DNA of 64,000 bases. Source: Croceimicrobium sp965656185. GTDB lineage: Bacteria > Bacteroidota > Bacteroidia > Flavobacteriales > Schleiferiaceae. How positions within the stretch are numbered: the stretch's first letter is position 1; every line of letters begins with the position of its first letter. Of this stretch, positions 34,576 through 44,000 are shown one piece after another. The stretch is from the NCBI GenBank assembly GCA_965656185.1, contig CBFHJH010000013.1, positions 4,831 to 68,830 of the forward strand, in the 5' to 3' direction. The notes beneath the pieces are model-generated. The model was not told where the DNA came from and searched no databases. It worked only from the letters and a program-made list of their open reading frames with translations. The translations under genes and the position numbers were made by a program.

Positions 34576-34606
34576 CAAATATAGTTTTTCACTGAATAAA
34601 TCACAA
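34576..34606 (-). promoter_or_regulatory. secDF promoter (-7 TATATTTG, -33 TTG)
   Basis: On the minus strand TATATTTG (34583-34576) matches the -7 consensus fully, and TTG at 34606-34604 lies 20 bp further upstream in the -33 position. The start codon at 34540 is 36 bp downstream of the -7 box. Confidence 0.6.
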
Positions 34607-34671
34607 CGAGCGTTAACTCTATCACCATTTTTCGCGTTAAATAATAAGTAACTTTACAAAAAATCCTGAGA

Positions 34672-37437
34672 ATGCGAATTTTTTACTCTGCCCTTATTCT
34701 TCTTTTTTCCTTGCTTTCCGCACAAGCTCAAAACCGATATTCCTTCGAGCAAGGCACTAATACTAAGGTCTTTGTAGGACCAGATAGCTTATTGAACCCC
34801 TGGGCAGGTGGACTAAATTATCCAATCGTAAATAACTTTGACTTTAATTTTGATAATCTTCAAGATCTTTTAGTCTACGACCGAAATGGGAACCGGATTT
34901 TACCCATGGTGCAAGAAATTCGCAGCAATGATACTATTTACCGTTACCACCCTGAATACATAAAGGCCTTTCCACTTCCTCGCGGAGAAGGAGCTTTTCT
35001 CCTAATGCGGGACTATAACTGTGACGGAAAACCGGACATTTTCTTCTCTAATGGCCTTTTTATTAAAGTGTGGGAGAACACCAGCAACAATGGTCAGATT
35101 TCTTTTAGCCCGGCCAATGGAGGCTTAGACCTCAATACCGATTACATGAATTCGGGTGTATCTAAATTATATATTTCTCGCGCCGACCTTCCAGACATTA
35201 ATGATGTAGACGGCGATGGCGATCTCGATATCTTAACCTTTGGAAATGGAGGAGTGCGCTTAGAATTCCACGAGAATGTGAGCAACTGCGGACTGCAATT
35301 CGTACAAACGGATAATTGTTGGGGTCAATTTATCGAGGATGGTTTTTACCGCACAGTAGAGCTGGATGGCTGCAGCGGAGGCAATAAGAGAGCAAATGCC
35401 GAGCAGTCGATGCATGCTGGTAGTGGACTGCTTAGTTGGGACGTCGATAATGACACAGACCCTGACCTGATGCTTTCGAATGTTTCCTACAACAATTTAT
35501 CCTTATTAATAAATGGTGGCGACATTGACAGCGTTATTATGGTCAGTCAGGATACGATGTACCCCCCGGCGCACCCGGTAGATCTTTTTGTTTTCCCAGC
35601 TCCTTTCCGAGCAGAAGCCACTTTCGATTCGAGTGACGACCTTATACTTTCTTCCTTTAGCAGTGCCACCAGTGGTTCACCTGATATGTCCTCCAATCAC
35701 CGAGGAGTATGGCGTTATGAAAACACCGGCACTAATACCAATCCCAATTTCATATTCAAAGAAGATAATTTCTTGCAAAAGGATATGATCGATTTTGGGG
35801 CTGCTTCACTTCCTCGCTTAGCTGACCTTAATGGTGACAGCTTGAACGACTTAATTCTGGCGATTGGTAACCGCTTCATTCAACCCGGTATTTCGAGCTC
35901 GCAGCTCTACTATTACGAAAACACTGGCACGGCTAACATCCCTGAGTTCACATTAATGGATACCAATTTCGCAGATATCCTGCAATATTCTCTAGGTACA
36001 GAGCTTTGTCCCGCCTTTGGAGATTTGGATGATGATGGCGACCTAGACATGATCATGGGCACCGTATCGGGTTATTTCCATTACTTCGAAAACATTGGCT
36101 CTGCCACTGCCCCCAGTTTTAGCTTAACTACTCCCATTATTACCAATACTGATGTGGGAGCCGATGCTGCACCTTATTTATACGATCTGGATGAAGACGG
36201 GGACTTGGACCTTTTCGTCGGCAATGAACAAGGTCGGGTTTACTACTTCAAGAACTCTTCTAACACCAGTCCAAGTTTTAGTCTGGAATCGAACTTCTTT
36301 GCCGCTGCCAATGTCTCCCAGTTGGGCCTATCAGGCAATGCTGTTCCAGTATTTTATGAAGATAGTTTGGGCTCCAGTTTATTTATCGGTTCTCGGCAGA
36401 AGGGCGTTGTACAATACGATGATGTGGATACAGTGGCCCAATTGTCAAGTGTGGTAAGCGACACCTTCGGCAATGCCAGTTTTACTAGTGCTAATTCGGA
36501 TCAGAGTATTTTGGGAATAACAAAGCGCAGTGGTCGTAACCAGTTTTTGATCCGCGCTTCCGAATTACAAGCGAAAGGTTACCTCTATGGATATATCAAC
36601 AGCATTGGCATCAATGTCATCGATAACGGAGGCTCGATTTTGTCCAATGGTTTTAGTGTGAAAATCAAAAATACCAATGCCACTACGGTAGATACTTTCG
36701 ACAATAATTTCCCAACTCCGTATCCTCTGGAAAACTTCATTTATGGTTTTGGAAATGGATGGAATACGATTCCCCTAAATTATCCGCATTTATGGGATGG
36801 ACAATCTAACTTATTGATCGAGTTTTGTTTTAGTGGAAATTTCCCGGCCGATGACATAAAGATAGCGCTGAGTGATGCCGGCTTTAATGCTCACGCTTGG
36901 GGTAATACCTTTGGATACAATAATCTGCAAGCTGATGGTTGCTCGATGCCCTATTTACAAAGCAGCAATCGTCGGCCCGATGTCCAGCTCAACCTAACTC
37001 CGGCGGCAATTCCTGTACCCTCGAACCAGCAATTTGACCTATACGCCGGTGAGCGAACTACGGCAGACTTTGCCGACCTCAATGATGATGGTTATTTGGA
37101 TGCCATTGCAGGAAATCTTAGCGGTGGATTACATATTTACTGGGGAAAGGTGTATGATGTAGGCATCGACGAGTCAATGCAAGAGCCTGAAGCTCAAATT
37201 CACATTTACCCCAACCCCAGCCGAGGGGAATTCCAACTTGATATTGACCCCAGTTTAGCGACAGATTATGACCGAATCAAAGTATTTAATATGCGAGGAG
37301 AATGCGTTTGGCAAAGTGCTCTGGAGATCAATGGGAGTTATCGATTACCTTCAGCCCTCAGCGATGGCTTATATTTAGGCCTATTAGAGGGTCCGCAAGA
37401 CTTCAAACGGTTTAAACTGCTCCTGAGAAAGAACTAA
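34672..37437 (+). CDS. FG-GAP/VCBS-repeat protein with T9SS type A sorting domain
   Basis: 921 residues. Signal peptide MRIFYSALILLFSLLSAQAQ. At least five FG-GAP-like repeats with calcium-binding D-x-D-x-D-G loops are visible (DVDGDGDLDILTF, DLNGDSLNDLILAI, DLDDDGDLDMIMGT, DLDEDGDLDLFVGN, DLNDDGYLDAIAGN), suggesting a beta-propeller. A proprotein-type jelly-roll part lies between the fourth and fifth. The last 85 residues (IHIYPNPSRGEFQLDI, VFNMRGECVW, LSDGLYLGLLE, FKLLLRKN) form a type A sorting domain, so it is secreted by the type IX system and probably attached to A-LPS. Transcribed alone; TAACTTTA at 34649-34656 is a near-consensus -7 box. Function unknown, adhesion or binding likely. 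Confidence 0.88.
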   Translation: MRIFYSALILLFSLLSAQAQNRYSFEQGTNTKVFVGPDSLLNPWAGGLNYPIVNNFDFNFDNLQDLLVYDRNGNRILPMVQEIRSNDTIYRYHPEYIKAFPLPRGEGAFLLMRDYNCDGKPDIFFSNGLFIKVWENTSNNGQISFSPANGGLDLNTDYMNSGVSKLYISRADLPDINDVDGDGDLDILTFGNGGVRLEFHENVSNCGLQFVQTDNCWGQFIEDGFYRTVELDGCSGGNKRANAEQSMHAGSGLLSWDVDNDTDPDLMLSNVSYNNLSLLINGGDIDSVIMVSQDTMYPPAHPVDLFVFPAPFRAEATFDSSDDLILSSFSSATSGSPDMSSNHRGVWRYENTGTNTNPNFIFKEDNFLQKDMIDFGAASLPRLADLNGDSLNDLILAIGNRFIQPGISSSQLYYYENTGTANIPEFTLMDTNFADILQYSLGTELCPAFGDLDDDGDLDMIMGTVSGYFHYFENIGSATAPSFSLTTPIITNTDVGADAAPYLYDLDEDGDLDLFVGNEQGRVYYFKNSSNTSPSFSLESNFFAAANVSQLGLSGNAVPVFYEDSLGSSLFIGSRQKGVVQYDDVDTVAQLSSVVSDTFGNASFTSANSDQSILGITKRSGRNQFLIRASELQAKGYLYGYINSIGINVIDNGGSILSNGFSVKIKNTNATTVDTFDNNFPTPYPLENFIYGFGNGWNTIPLNYPHLWDGQSNLLIEFCFSGNFPADDIKIALSDAGFNAHAWGNTFGYNNLQADGCSMPYLQSSNRRPDVQLNLTPAAIPVPSNQQFDLYAGERTTADFADLNDDGYLDAIAGNLSGGLHIYWGKVYDVGIDESMQEPEAQIHIYPNPSRGEFQLDIDPSLATDYDRIKVFNMRGECVWQSALEINGSYRLPSALSDGLYLGLLEGPQDFKRFKLLLRKN

Positions 37438-37444
37438 GCTTTAA

Positions 37445-39631
37445 TTAAGGAACCAATTCCCTAAGCTTCAGGAAGACTTGCCATTCTTGATAAGTATGGT
37501 CTGGGAATTGCCTCCAAAGGGACTTCAGATCTTTTTCCTCCCCTTTGAGGTATAATTTATTCATGGCCTTTACTTGCTTTGATGATAGCACTTGTTCTGG
37601 GCTTATTTCTTCTTCTTGAATTCCCCGCAGGCAGTGTCCATAAATAGTTGACAAGCTGAGTTTTCTTTCCCTGGCAACTTCCGCTGGACGCAAGCCATCT
37701 TTTAGCATTTGGTAGGTGATCTGGTAGGTTTCTCCCTTCTTTAACTTGGGTTTAGAGGCTTTGGCCTTAAGCTTAGGCTCCGGTAATGCTGCCTTAATTT
37801 CCTCGATAAGCTTTAGCTTGGTTTGTTCATGATCGAATTTCAACTTCGGGTCGATAGCCCGAAAGAAGTTCCAATAGGCTAAAACCGATTTAAGCTTCAC
37901 ATATTGATCCAGACCTTCCGAAAAAGTAACTTCCAACCAATCGCAGATCGCCTTGGTTCGTTTCAAATTTCGATACTCTTGGTTTAGCTGTGCTATTAAC
38001 TGAAGTTGGTTTTTCAATTTAGGCTCAAAATAAGCGGTAGCTTTATTCAATCTTTCCTCTAGTTCAGACCATTTCTTAGCTTGTATCAATCCCGCCAGCT
38101 GTCGCCGAAACTTTTGAGCTAATTCTAACTCATATCCAGCTGAACTTTGAAAAGCGATGAATAAATTCTTTAAGTGCTCTTCTTTTAAATGAAGTTTTTC
38201 ATAGCGTTTTTTAAACTCATGTTCGAATTCTTGAAACCAAGCAGACCAATCGAAAACTTCCGCTAAATATTGCCAGAGGTAATTCTGTCGCGCGATTTGA
38301 TATTCCTTTTCCAGATCTTTTCCAGCGCCCTCCTCCATAAAGAAGCGGGATGCACCATCTACCTGCAAAGCCTCGTTCCGCAAGGCTTGTTTGAGGTAGA
38401 GACCCTCTAAGGACCGGAGGCGCGACAAAGCCACATAAGCCTGGCCAGGTGCAAAGGCGCGACCTAGATCAATCGCCGCCTTCTCAAAAGTAAGACCTTG
38501 ACTTTTATGAATGGTAATAGCCCAAGCTAGTCGCAATGGATATTGACTGAAGGAACCAATAACCTCTTCTTCCATCTCTTCATTTTCCGCATTCAGTTTG
38601 TAGCGAGTATTTTCCCAAGTATAGAGGGGCACCTCGATAGACTCGCCATCCTCCATAACCAAGTACAACTCATCTTTCTTGAGATTTTCGACCGTGGCCA
38701 TTTTGCCATTATAAAAGCGTTCACCATCCCAATCGTTCTTTATGAACATCACTTTGGCACCAACCTTTAACTCCAACCTCTCAATAACCGGATACATGGA
38801 AAATGGAAACTCCTTATCTATCTTAGCGGAGTAGACCATTGATTTGCCCGCTAAGGCTGTCAAGGCCTCTTCATTTATGGTATCGGCTTGGCGCCGATGC
38901 GTTACTAATTGAACTATCTCCTGGTTCTCAGCAGGCTCACGGTGATAACGATTGATAAAATGAAGGTCTTCCGCTTTCAATTCATGCAAACGCACTCGAT
39001 TCAGAAAATCCACAAATTCCTGATCCTCCTGTCGGTAAACCTTACTAAGTTCAATAGTATGAAAGCCCGAGTTTTTCAGGCTTAGAGCATTGAAGAATTG
39101 CGGTCCCGGATAATAGTCCCTTAAATACTGCCATTCTAGGTCCTTTACCACTGGACTAAGCTGAAAGAGGTCCCCGATCATTAGTAATTGTACTCCGCCA
39201 AAGGGTAGATCGCTGCTGCGAACCTTTCGCAATCGATAGTCAATAGCATCCAAGAGATCGGCCCGTACCATGCTCACTTCATCGATTACTAAGAGGTCGA
39301 TATGTTTTAAGACCTGTTTACGTGACTTATTAAGAGGATGTTTGCGCGCCAGGCGACGAGCATCGAAATGGGGCAGGTTGTCGGGGACGCTGGCCCGTGA
39401 ATCTGGAAAAAATGAACCAAAGGGAAATAGGAACTGAGAATGGATGGTAACCCCACCGGCATTCAAAGCTGCTACTCCGGTAGGCGCTACCACTATGAAG
39501 CTTTTATGGGTCTTGGTGCTTAATTCCTTTAGGAAAGTAGTCTTGCCAGTACCAGCCTTTCCGGTCAAGAAAAGATGGTCTCCGGTATAATTAATGAAAT
39601 CTAGCGCTTGTTTAGTGGCAGCATTCTCCAT
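37445..39631 (-). CDS. Pif1-like ATP-dependent helicase with C-terminal HTH
   Basis: 728 residues. Walker A GKAGTGKTT at 24-32, then VAPTGVAALNAGGVTIHSQF (motif Ia), LLVIDEVSMV (Walker B), GGVQLLMIGDLFQLSPV (motif III) and, near residue 400, LAWAITIHKSQGLTFEKAAID with YVALSRLRSLEGL, the SF1B motifs V-VI of Pif1/RecD-like helicases. The C-terminal 120 residues include a helix-turn-helix of the HTH_40 kind (TYQITYQMLKDGLRPAEVAR, LSLSTIYGHCLRG). Bacteroidota proteins of this type are common; G-quadruplex or D-loop unwinding is known for Pif1 relatives only. Converges on the preceding T9SS cargo gene with 7 bp between the stops. Confidence 0.88.
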   Translation of the reverse strand: MENAATKQALDFINYTGDHLFLTGKAGTGKTTFLKELSTKTHKSFIVVAPTGVAALNAGGVTIHSQFLFPFGSFFPDSRASVPDNLPHFDARRLARKHPLNKSRKQVLKHIDLLVIDEVSMVRADLLDAIDYRLRKVRSSDLPFGGVQLLMIGDLFQLSPVVKDLEWQYLRDYYPGPQFFNALSLKNSGFHTIELSKVYRQEDQEFVDFLNRVRLHELKAEDLHFINRYHREPAENQEIVQLVTHRRQADTINEEALTALAGKSMVYSAKIDKEFPFSMYPVIERLELKVGAKVMFIKNDWDGERFYNGKMATVENLKKDELYLVMEDGESIEVPLYTWENTRYKLNAENEEMEEEVIGSFSQYPLRLAWAITIHKSQGLTFEKAAIDLGRAFAPGQAYVALSRLRSLEGLYLKQALRNEALQVDGASRFFMEEGAGKDLEKEYQIARQNYLWQYLAEVFDWSAWFQEFEHEFKKRYEKLHLKEEHLKNLFIAFQSSAGYELELAQKFRRQLAGLIQAKKWSELEERLNKATAYFEPKLKNQLQLIAQLNQEYRNLKRTKAICDWLEVTFSEGLDQYVKLKSVLAYWNFFRAIDPKLKFDHEQTKLKLIEEIKAALPEPKLKAKASKPKLKKGETYQITYQMLKDGLRPAEVARERKLSLSTIYGHCLRGIQEEEISPEQVLSSKQVKAMNKLYLKGEEKDLKSLWRQFPDHTYQEWQVFLKLRELVP

Positions 39632-39708
39632 AAGGCGAATTTATTTGATTCTAAGGAGTCTCCAACAAAAGCCACCTATCAAAGCTTTTTGAAGTGTTTA
39701 AACAAATT

Positions 39709-39732
39709 AACTTTCACTATTTACTGAAAGTT
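39709..39732 (+). promoter_or_regulatory. Inverted-repeat operator upstream of the GbsR gene
   Basis: AACTTTCA (39709-39716) and TGAAAGTT (39725-39732) are perfect 8-bp inverted repeats with an 8-bp spacer. The site ends 25 bp before the GbsR start. A near-consensus -7 box TACTTTTA (39746-39753) follows. The same half-site and spacing recur at 40266-40289. Confidence 0.7.
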
Positions 39733-39757
39733 CAAAATTATTATATACTTTTATCCC

Positions 39758-40252
39758 ATGCAAAGTAAAGATGCCAAGCAAGAATTCATAGAGGCATGGG
39801 GAAACCTAGGTAGTAGTTGGGGCACCAACCGCACTATGTCCTCTATTCACGCTTTGCTGATGACCAGCAATAAGCCGATGAGCACTGAAGACATCATGGC
39901 GGAACTGAAGATATCTAGGGGCAATGCCAATATGAATATACGTTCGCTTATTGATTGGGGTTTAGTCCGTAAAAGGCATATTGCTGGTGAGCGAAAGGAA
40001 TTCTTCGAGGCTGAAAAAGATATCTGGGAAATCGCAAAACAAATTTCACGCGAAAGGAGAAAGCGTGAAATCAAACCGGTAATAGATTTACTGGGACGAT
40101 TAAAAGAGGAAGAAGACGGTTCAGACCCTGAGTTTTCCAAGTTATTGAGCGAAATGCATGACTTTACCAGTCAGATGAGTGGCCTATTGGATAAATTCAA
40201 TCGCAACGACCGAAGCTGGTTTAGCCGAACCCTACTGAAATTGCTGAAATAA
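39758..40252 (+). CDS. GbsR/MarR-type transcriptional regulator
   Basis: 164 residues. The N-terminal helix (AKQEFIEAWGNLGSSWGTNR) and winged HTH (MSTEDIMAELKISRGNANMN then IRSLIDWGLVRKRHIAGERK) are the signature of the GbsR subgroup (the R-G-N-A/V-S/N-M-N-I-R recognition helix). The C-terminal helices would dimerise. B. subtilis GbsR senses choline. Ligands of the Bacteroidota members are not known. The two matching inverted repeats, one before this gene and one before the next, point to autoregulation and control of the following membrane-protein pair. Confidence 0.85.
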   Translation: MQSKDAKQEFIEAWGNLGSSWGTNRTMSSIHALLMTSNKPMSTEDIMAELKISRGNANMNIRSLIDWGLVRKRHIAGERKEFFEAEKDIWEIAKQISRERRKREIKPVIDLLGRLKEEEDGSDPEFSKLLSEMHDFTSQMSGLLDKFNRNDRSWFSRTLLKLLK

Positions 40253-40265
40253 TTTTTTTCGCAAT

Positions 40266-40289
40266 ATGTTTCATTTTTTACTGAAAGTT
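40266..40289 (+). promoter_or_regulatory. Second GbsR-type operator
   Basis: ATGTTTCA (40266-40273), an 8-bp spacer and TGAAAGTT (40282-40289). The right half is identical to the first operator and the left half matches at 6 of 8 positions, with the same spacing. It lies 9 bp before the next start codon. Confidence 0.6.
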
Positions 40290-40298
40290 TAAAAACAA

Positions 40299-40655
40299 AT
40301 GGACCTTGCAATTTCCTATTATCTTATCTATTTAAGCCTAAGTGCCTACCTGATATTCAAAGTAGGCCATCAGCTATACTCCAAAGGACAGGTATACCTC
40401 GATTTGCTATTGGCAGAGCAACAACAGGCGAAAGCATTGAACCGCCTATTATTAATGGGTTATTACCTAGTCAATTTAGGCTATGTAGCCTATAGACTTA
40501 GCCTCAATTCGTCGCTGAGCAATTCGCTCGAATTAATGGAAAAGCTCACCGAAAACCTGGGCCTGATAGCCATGCTATTAGGAGCCTTACACATCAATAA
40601 CCTGATAGTCCTATTCCTAATTTCAAAATCAAAATTCAATCAAAAATCAATTTAA
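40299..40655 (+). CDS. Small membrane protein 1 of the GbsR locus
   Basis: 118 residues, three predicted membrane helices (about 5-22, 48-68, 88-110) and a basic C-terminus. The central segment GHQLYSKGQVYLDLLLAEQQ, AKALNRLLLMGYYLVNLGYV aligns with AHRLFKNGLVYMRDIFHGRE, AKSTNQLFKMGFYLLNIGFA of the next gene, so the two are paralogues. I do not recognise a named family. No catalytic motif is visible. It is likely to be cotranscribed with its neighbour (1 bp apart) and controlled by the operator just upstream. Confidence 0.7.
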   Translation: MDLAISYYLIYLSLSAYLIFKVGHQLYSKGQVYLDLLLAEQQQAKALNRLLLMGYYLVNLGYVAYRLSLNSSLSNSLELMEKLTENLGLIAMLLGALHINNLIVLFLISKSKFNQKSI

Positions 40656-40656
40656 A

Positions 40657-41040
40657 ATGGAAACGATGATCACCACTTTAAACCCAGATTATTACACTCT
40701 TTGGGGCTATGCAATTTATCTACCTACTACCATTGGGCTTACTTTATTCGTTGCTCATCGCCTATTCAAAAATGGGCTGGTATATATGCGCGACATTTTT
40801 CACGGCCGCGAGGAAATGGCTAAAAGCACCAATCAACTATTTAAGATGGGGTTTTACCTGCTAAATATTGGTTTCGCCTTTCTCATTTTGGAGATGTATG
40901 CCCAAGACTGGCGCGATATGATCGAAGATCTGAGTGTGAAAATTGGCGGCTTTAGCATCTACCTTGGTATTGCCTTATTCTTCAATCTCTTTTTATTCTT
41001 TAGGAGTAAAAAAGCCGCAAAACAACAGGCTCAAGCTTAA
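40657..41040 (+). CDS. Small membrane protein 2 of the GbsR locus
   Basis: 127 residues, with helices at about 15-33, 65-82 and 98-116, and a charged tail KKAAKQQAQA. It is paralogous to the preceding gene: the G-x-V-Y-M/L segment, the conserved A-K-x-x-N-x-L-x-x-M-G-x-Y-L-x-N-x-G-x pattern and the last helix are shared. It may form a heteromeric membrane complex with it. Function unknown. The gene ends at a strong bidirectional terminator. Confidence 0.7.
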   Translation: METMITTLNPDYYTLWGYAIYLPTTIGLTLFVAHRLFKNGLVYMRDIFHGREEMAKSTNQLFKMGFYLLNIGFAFLILEMYAQDWRDMIEDLSVKIGGFSIYLGIALFFNLFLFFRSKKAAKQQAQA

Positions 41041-41046
41041 ATTAAA

Positions 41047-41070
41047 AACCCCGGACCTGAGTCCGGGGTT
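41047..41070. terminator. Bidirectional Rho-independent terminator
   Basis: AACCCCGGAC and GTCCGGGGTT pair perfectly around CTGA, between two convergent genes (stops at 41040 and 41075), with A's before and a modest T-rich stretch after. Confidence 0.85.
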
Positions 41071-41074
41071 CAAT

Positions 41075-44000
41075 TTAATCGACAGACTTTAGATTGTCTT
41101 TAATATCTCGCTCGATATAAATCCTACGCGGATCGATCGCAACCTTCCTTACAGATTCCTTTAGAGTAAAGGACAGCGCCGTTTTTTCCTCAGCGATATT
41201 GACCATCCGTGTATCAATAAGCTCTTCTTCTGCCTCATCACGATAAAAACCTATTTCCACCCATTCCTGCAGGGAGGCGTTTTGCTCCATACCAAGCGTA
41301 TCGGCGTAATATTTATAAGCTTCTACTTCTAGGTCAATTTGAAAACCGTCCTCTACTGTTGTCTGTTCAGCGGAAGCTAAACGAAAATCGTACAAGGTGA
41401 TCTTGCGAATCCAGTCCTCCAATAAATAGTGCAAACTATCGGGCACCCGCGGTTCCAAATGACGCATAAAATCCAAAGAGTTAGGATAGGGTGGCGCCTT
41501 ATAGCGGTATTCGGTTAAAAAGCTCCGCAGCGCAGCATTAACTGAGTCTTGTCCGATCATTTCTTGTAAAGCATAAAGAATTACACTCCCTTTTCCATAA
41601 TGGATATAACCTTGATTCTCCACCTCCAAAAGCGGTAACTCTTTTTCCACTTCACCACTGCGTCCGCGTAAATAACGATCGATGTCGTATTTCAAGAATT
41701 CACGCATTTTGATAGGGTCACTCTCCTCTTTCATGACCATTAGAGAGCTGTATTCGGAAAAACTTTCGGTCAAAAATGTACCGCCCTGCATTAGAGCCGG
41801 TATCTCTTGATGCGCCCACCACTGATGCGCCATTTCATGCGCAATAACTGCATCCACTACATTATTGCCCTCTTCATCTTCCAAATTGGTTATAAAGCCA
41901 AAACCTTCTGAATAAGGCATGGTTCCTGGAAATGCCTGGGCAAAAGTAGCATAGCGCGGAAACTCTATGATTCGTGCTTGTTCGTGGTAATACGGACCAA
42001 AATTGTCGGTATAGTAGGCCAATGACTTTTGCAATGCGTCGAGCATTCGCTCTACATTATAGTCATGCTTCTCGTCATAGTAAACCTCCAAATCTATTCC
42101 CCGCCACTTGCGGCTCGCCTTTTGGTAATTGGCGCTGATAAAAGCATAAAAATTTTGCGAAGGTTGATCGACCTTATAACGATAGTAATTTCGCTCTCCT
42201 TCCTGCCATTCTTCTACCAAACGCCCAGGAGCAATGGCCATTTGATCGGCCGAAGTAGAGATCACCGTTTCTACTGCCACCCAATCAGAAAGTCCATCGC
42301 TTAGATAGTTTACCATACATTTATCGGTGCAGCTATCCCTCACCAATTCCGGCATTCGATCTTTGGGCTTTAAATCGTACTTCTTTCGCGTATTACGGTC
42401 GCTCAACTCGGCATTTGCATTGTAACCTAAACCAGGTAAAACCGCACCATTATTGAGGAAGGTACCATTCTGAATGATACTCGTACTACCTCTGGTGTTT
42501 TCAAAGCCGCGATGCTCTAATCTATTTTTGATCGCTATATCGATAGATTCTCCTGGTAAGAGGGCCTGGTCTAAAGCAAAGGCCTTGAACTGAAATTCTT
42601 CATCGAACCAAACTTCAGTGAGGGGACCGTTAAACTCTGTTTTCCAGTCATCATCCATTAGGAAGAATAGAGAATCTATGGCTTCGCTTCCCTCATTACT
42701 TAAAGTCATCTTAGCTAAAACATCTACCGCTCGTTGGTGTGGAAATAGGTCAATAGCGTAAGAAATTGCTTGGATCTTAGGACTAGGATAATTCTCGTAA
42801 GACTTATACTTCTTCTCATAATTGGCACTCCACTCTTCCCGTTCATCGGGACTCATATAATCGTTCAAGACCTTAGTATTGTAATACAGATATCCTGCCA
42901 AGGCTACGAATAGGAGGAAAAAACCGCTTAAGACAAAACGGTAAAAACCATGGTTCACCAATTTTGCTTGTTGCCACCGCGCCTTTATCCCTTGTACTTT
43001 CATGCGATGAGCAAATGGTCCAGCCAAAAGCAATAGTAAAAAGCCAAAAGCCAGCCAGTAAGTATTAAACCACATGGCTCCCTTTAAGCCAGGTCCGTAA
43101 GCATTCATATCACTGTAAAAAATAGAAGGCCCAGAACCCAAGGACACCATATTGGTCTGCACGTCAAATATCAACCACATCAGATCCAATACAACCAATA
43201 GCAGTATGGAAATGAAATAAGCCAAGTACCGCTGATTTATCAGCACCTGCACAAATAAGTGGAGCGCCGCATAAATCATGAAATTAGGCAGCTGACTTAA
43301 AAAATACTCACCTAGATAAAGCTCTAACTCAATAAAAGTGAAGCCTTGCACCAGTTGGGCCAGAATAGCAGTAATGGCAAATGTGAAATACAAGATAGAA
43401 GCAGCTCCTACCAAAGCACTAAACTGCGCCAGTAATTGACTAAAACTGTGGTGAGGAGTAGCTGAAATCACCTCATCGATATGCGAAGATCGCGCGCGCC
43501 AGACCAATTCGCCGCTAAAAAACACTAAGATGATCATCATAAATAATCCAGATGAACTACTGATAGAATCGACCATTTTATAGGTAAGCGGATAAGACTT
43601 TAGGCCGAAGTACTCAAAGCCATTAATAAGGTCCACTACCAATAAAATCATGGAGAAAGCCAAGAGTATCTGAAATACATTACTCTTTATAATGCTCCGA
43701 AAGGCGTCTTTGAAAAAGCTCCAATAGTGAGTTATAAAAGTACCTTTAAAGACTTGGTTCACTCTGGGTTTAGGAATCGCCTCACCAAATCCTGATTTTG
43801 CATGATCCGTTTTCTTTCGCTTAGAGCGCGAAGGATTTTTTTGTGGGCTAAAACTCCAAAAGGCTAGGATCAAGATTCCAATAGATGCACTAAGCCATAT
43901 AGCCCTATTCTGAATGATCCGAGGAGTAAAGGAGATCGCCTCTTCGTTTTTCTCGACTGTGGTAGCATATCGTGCATCTACCCCATAGGTACGGATACCA

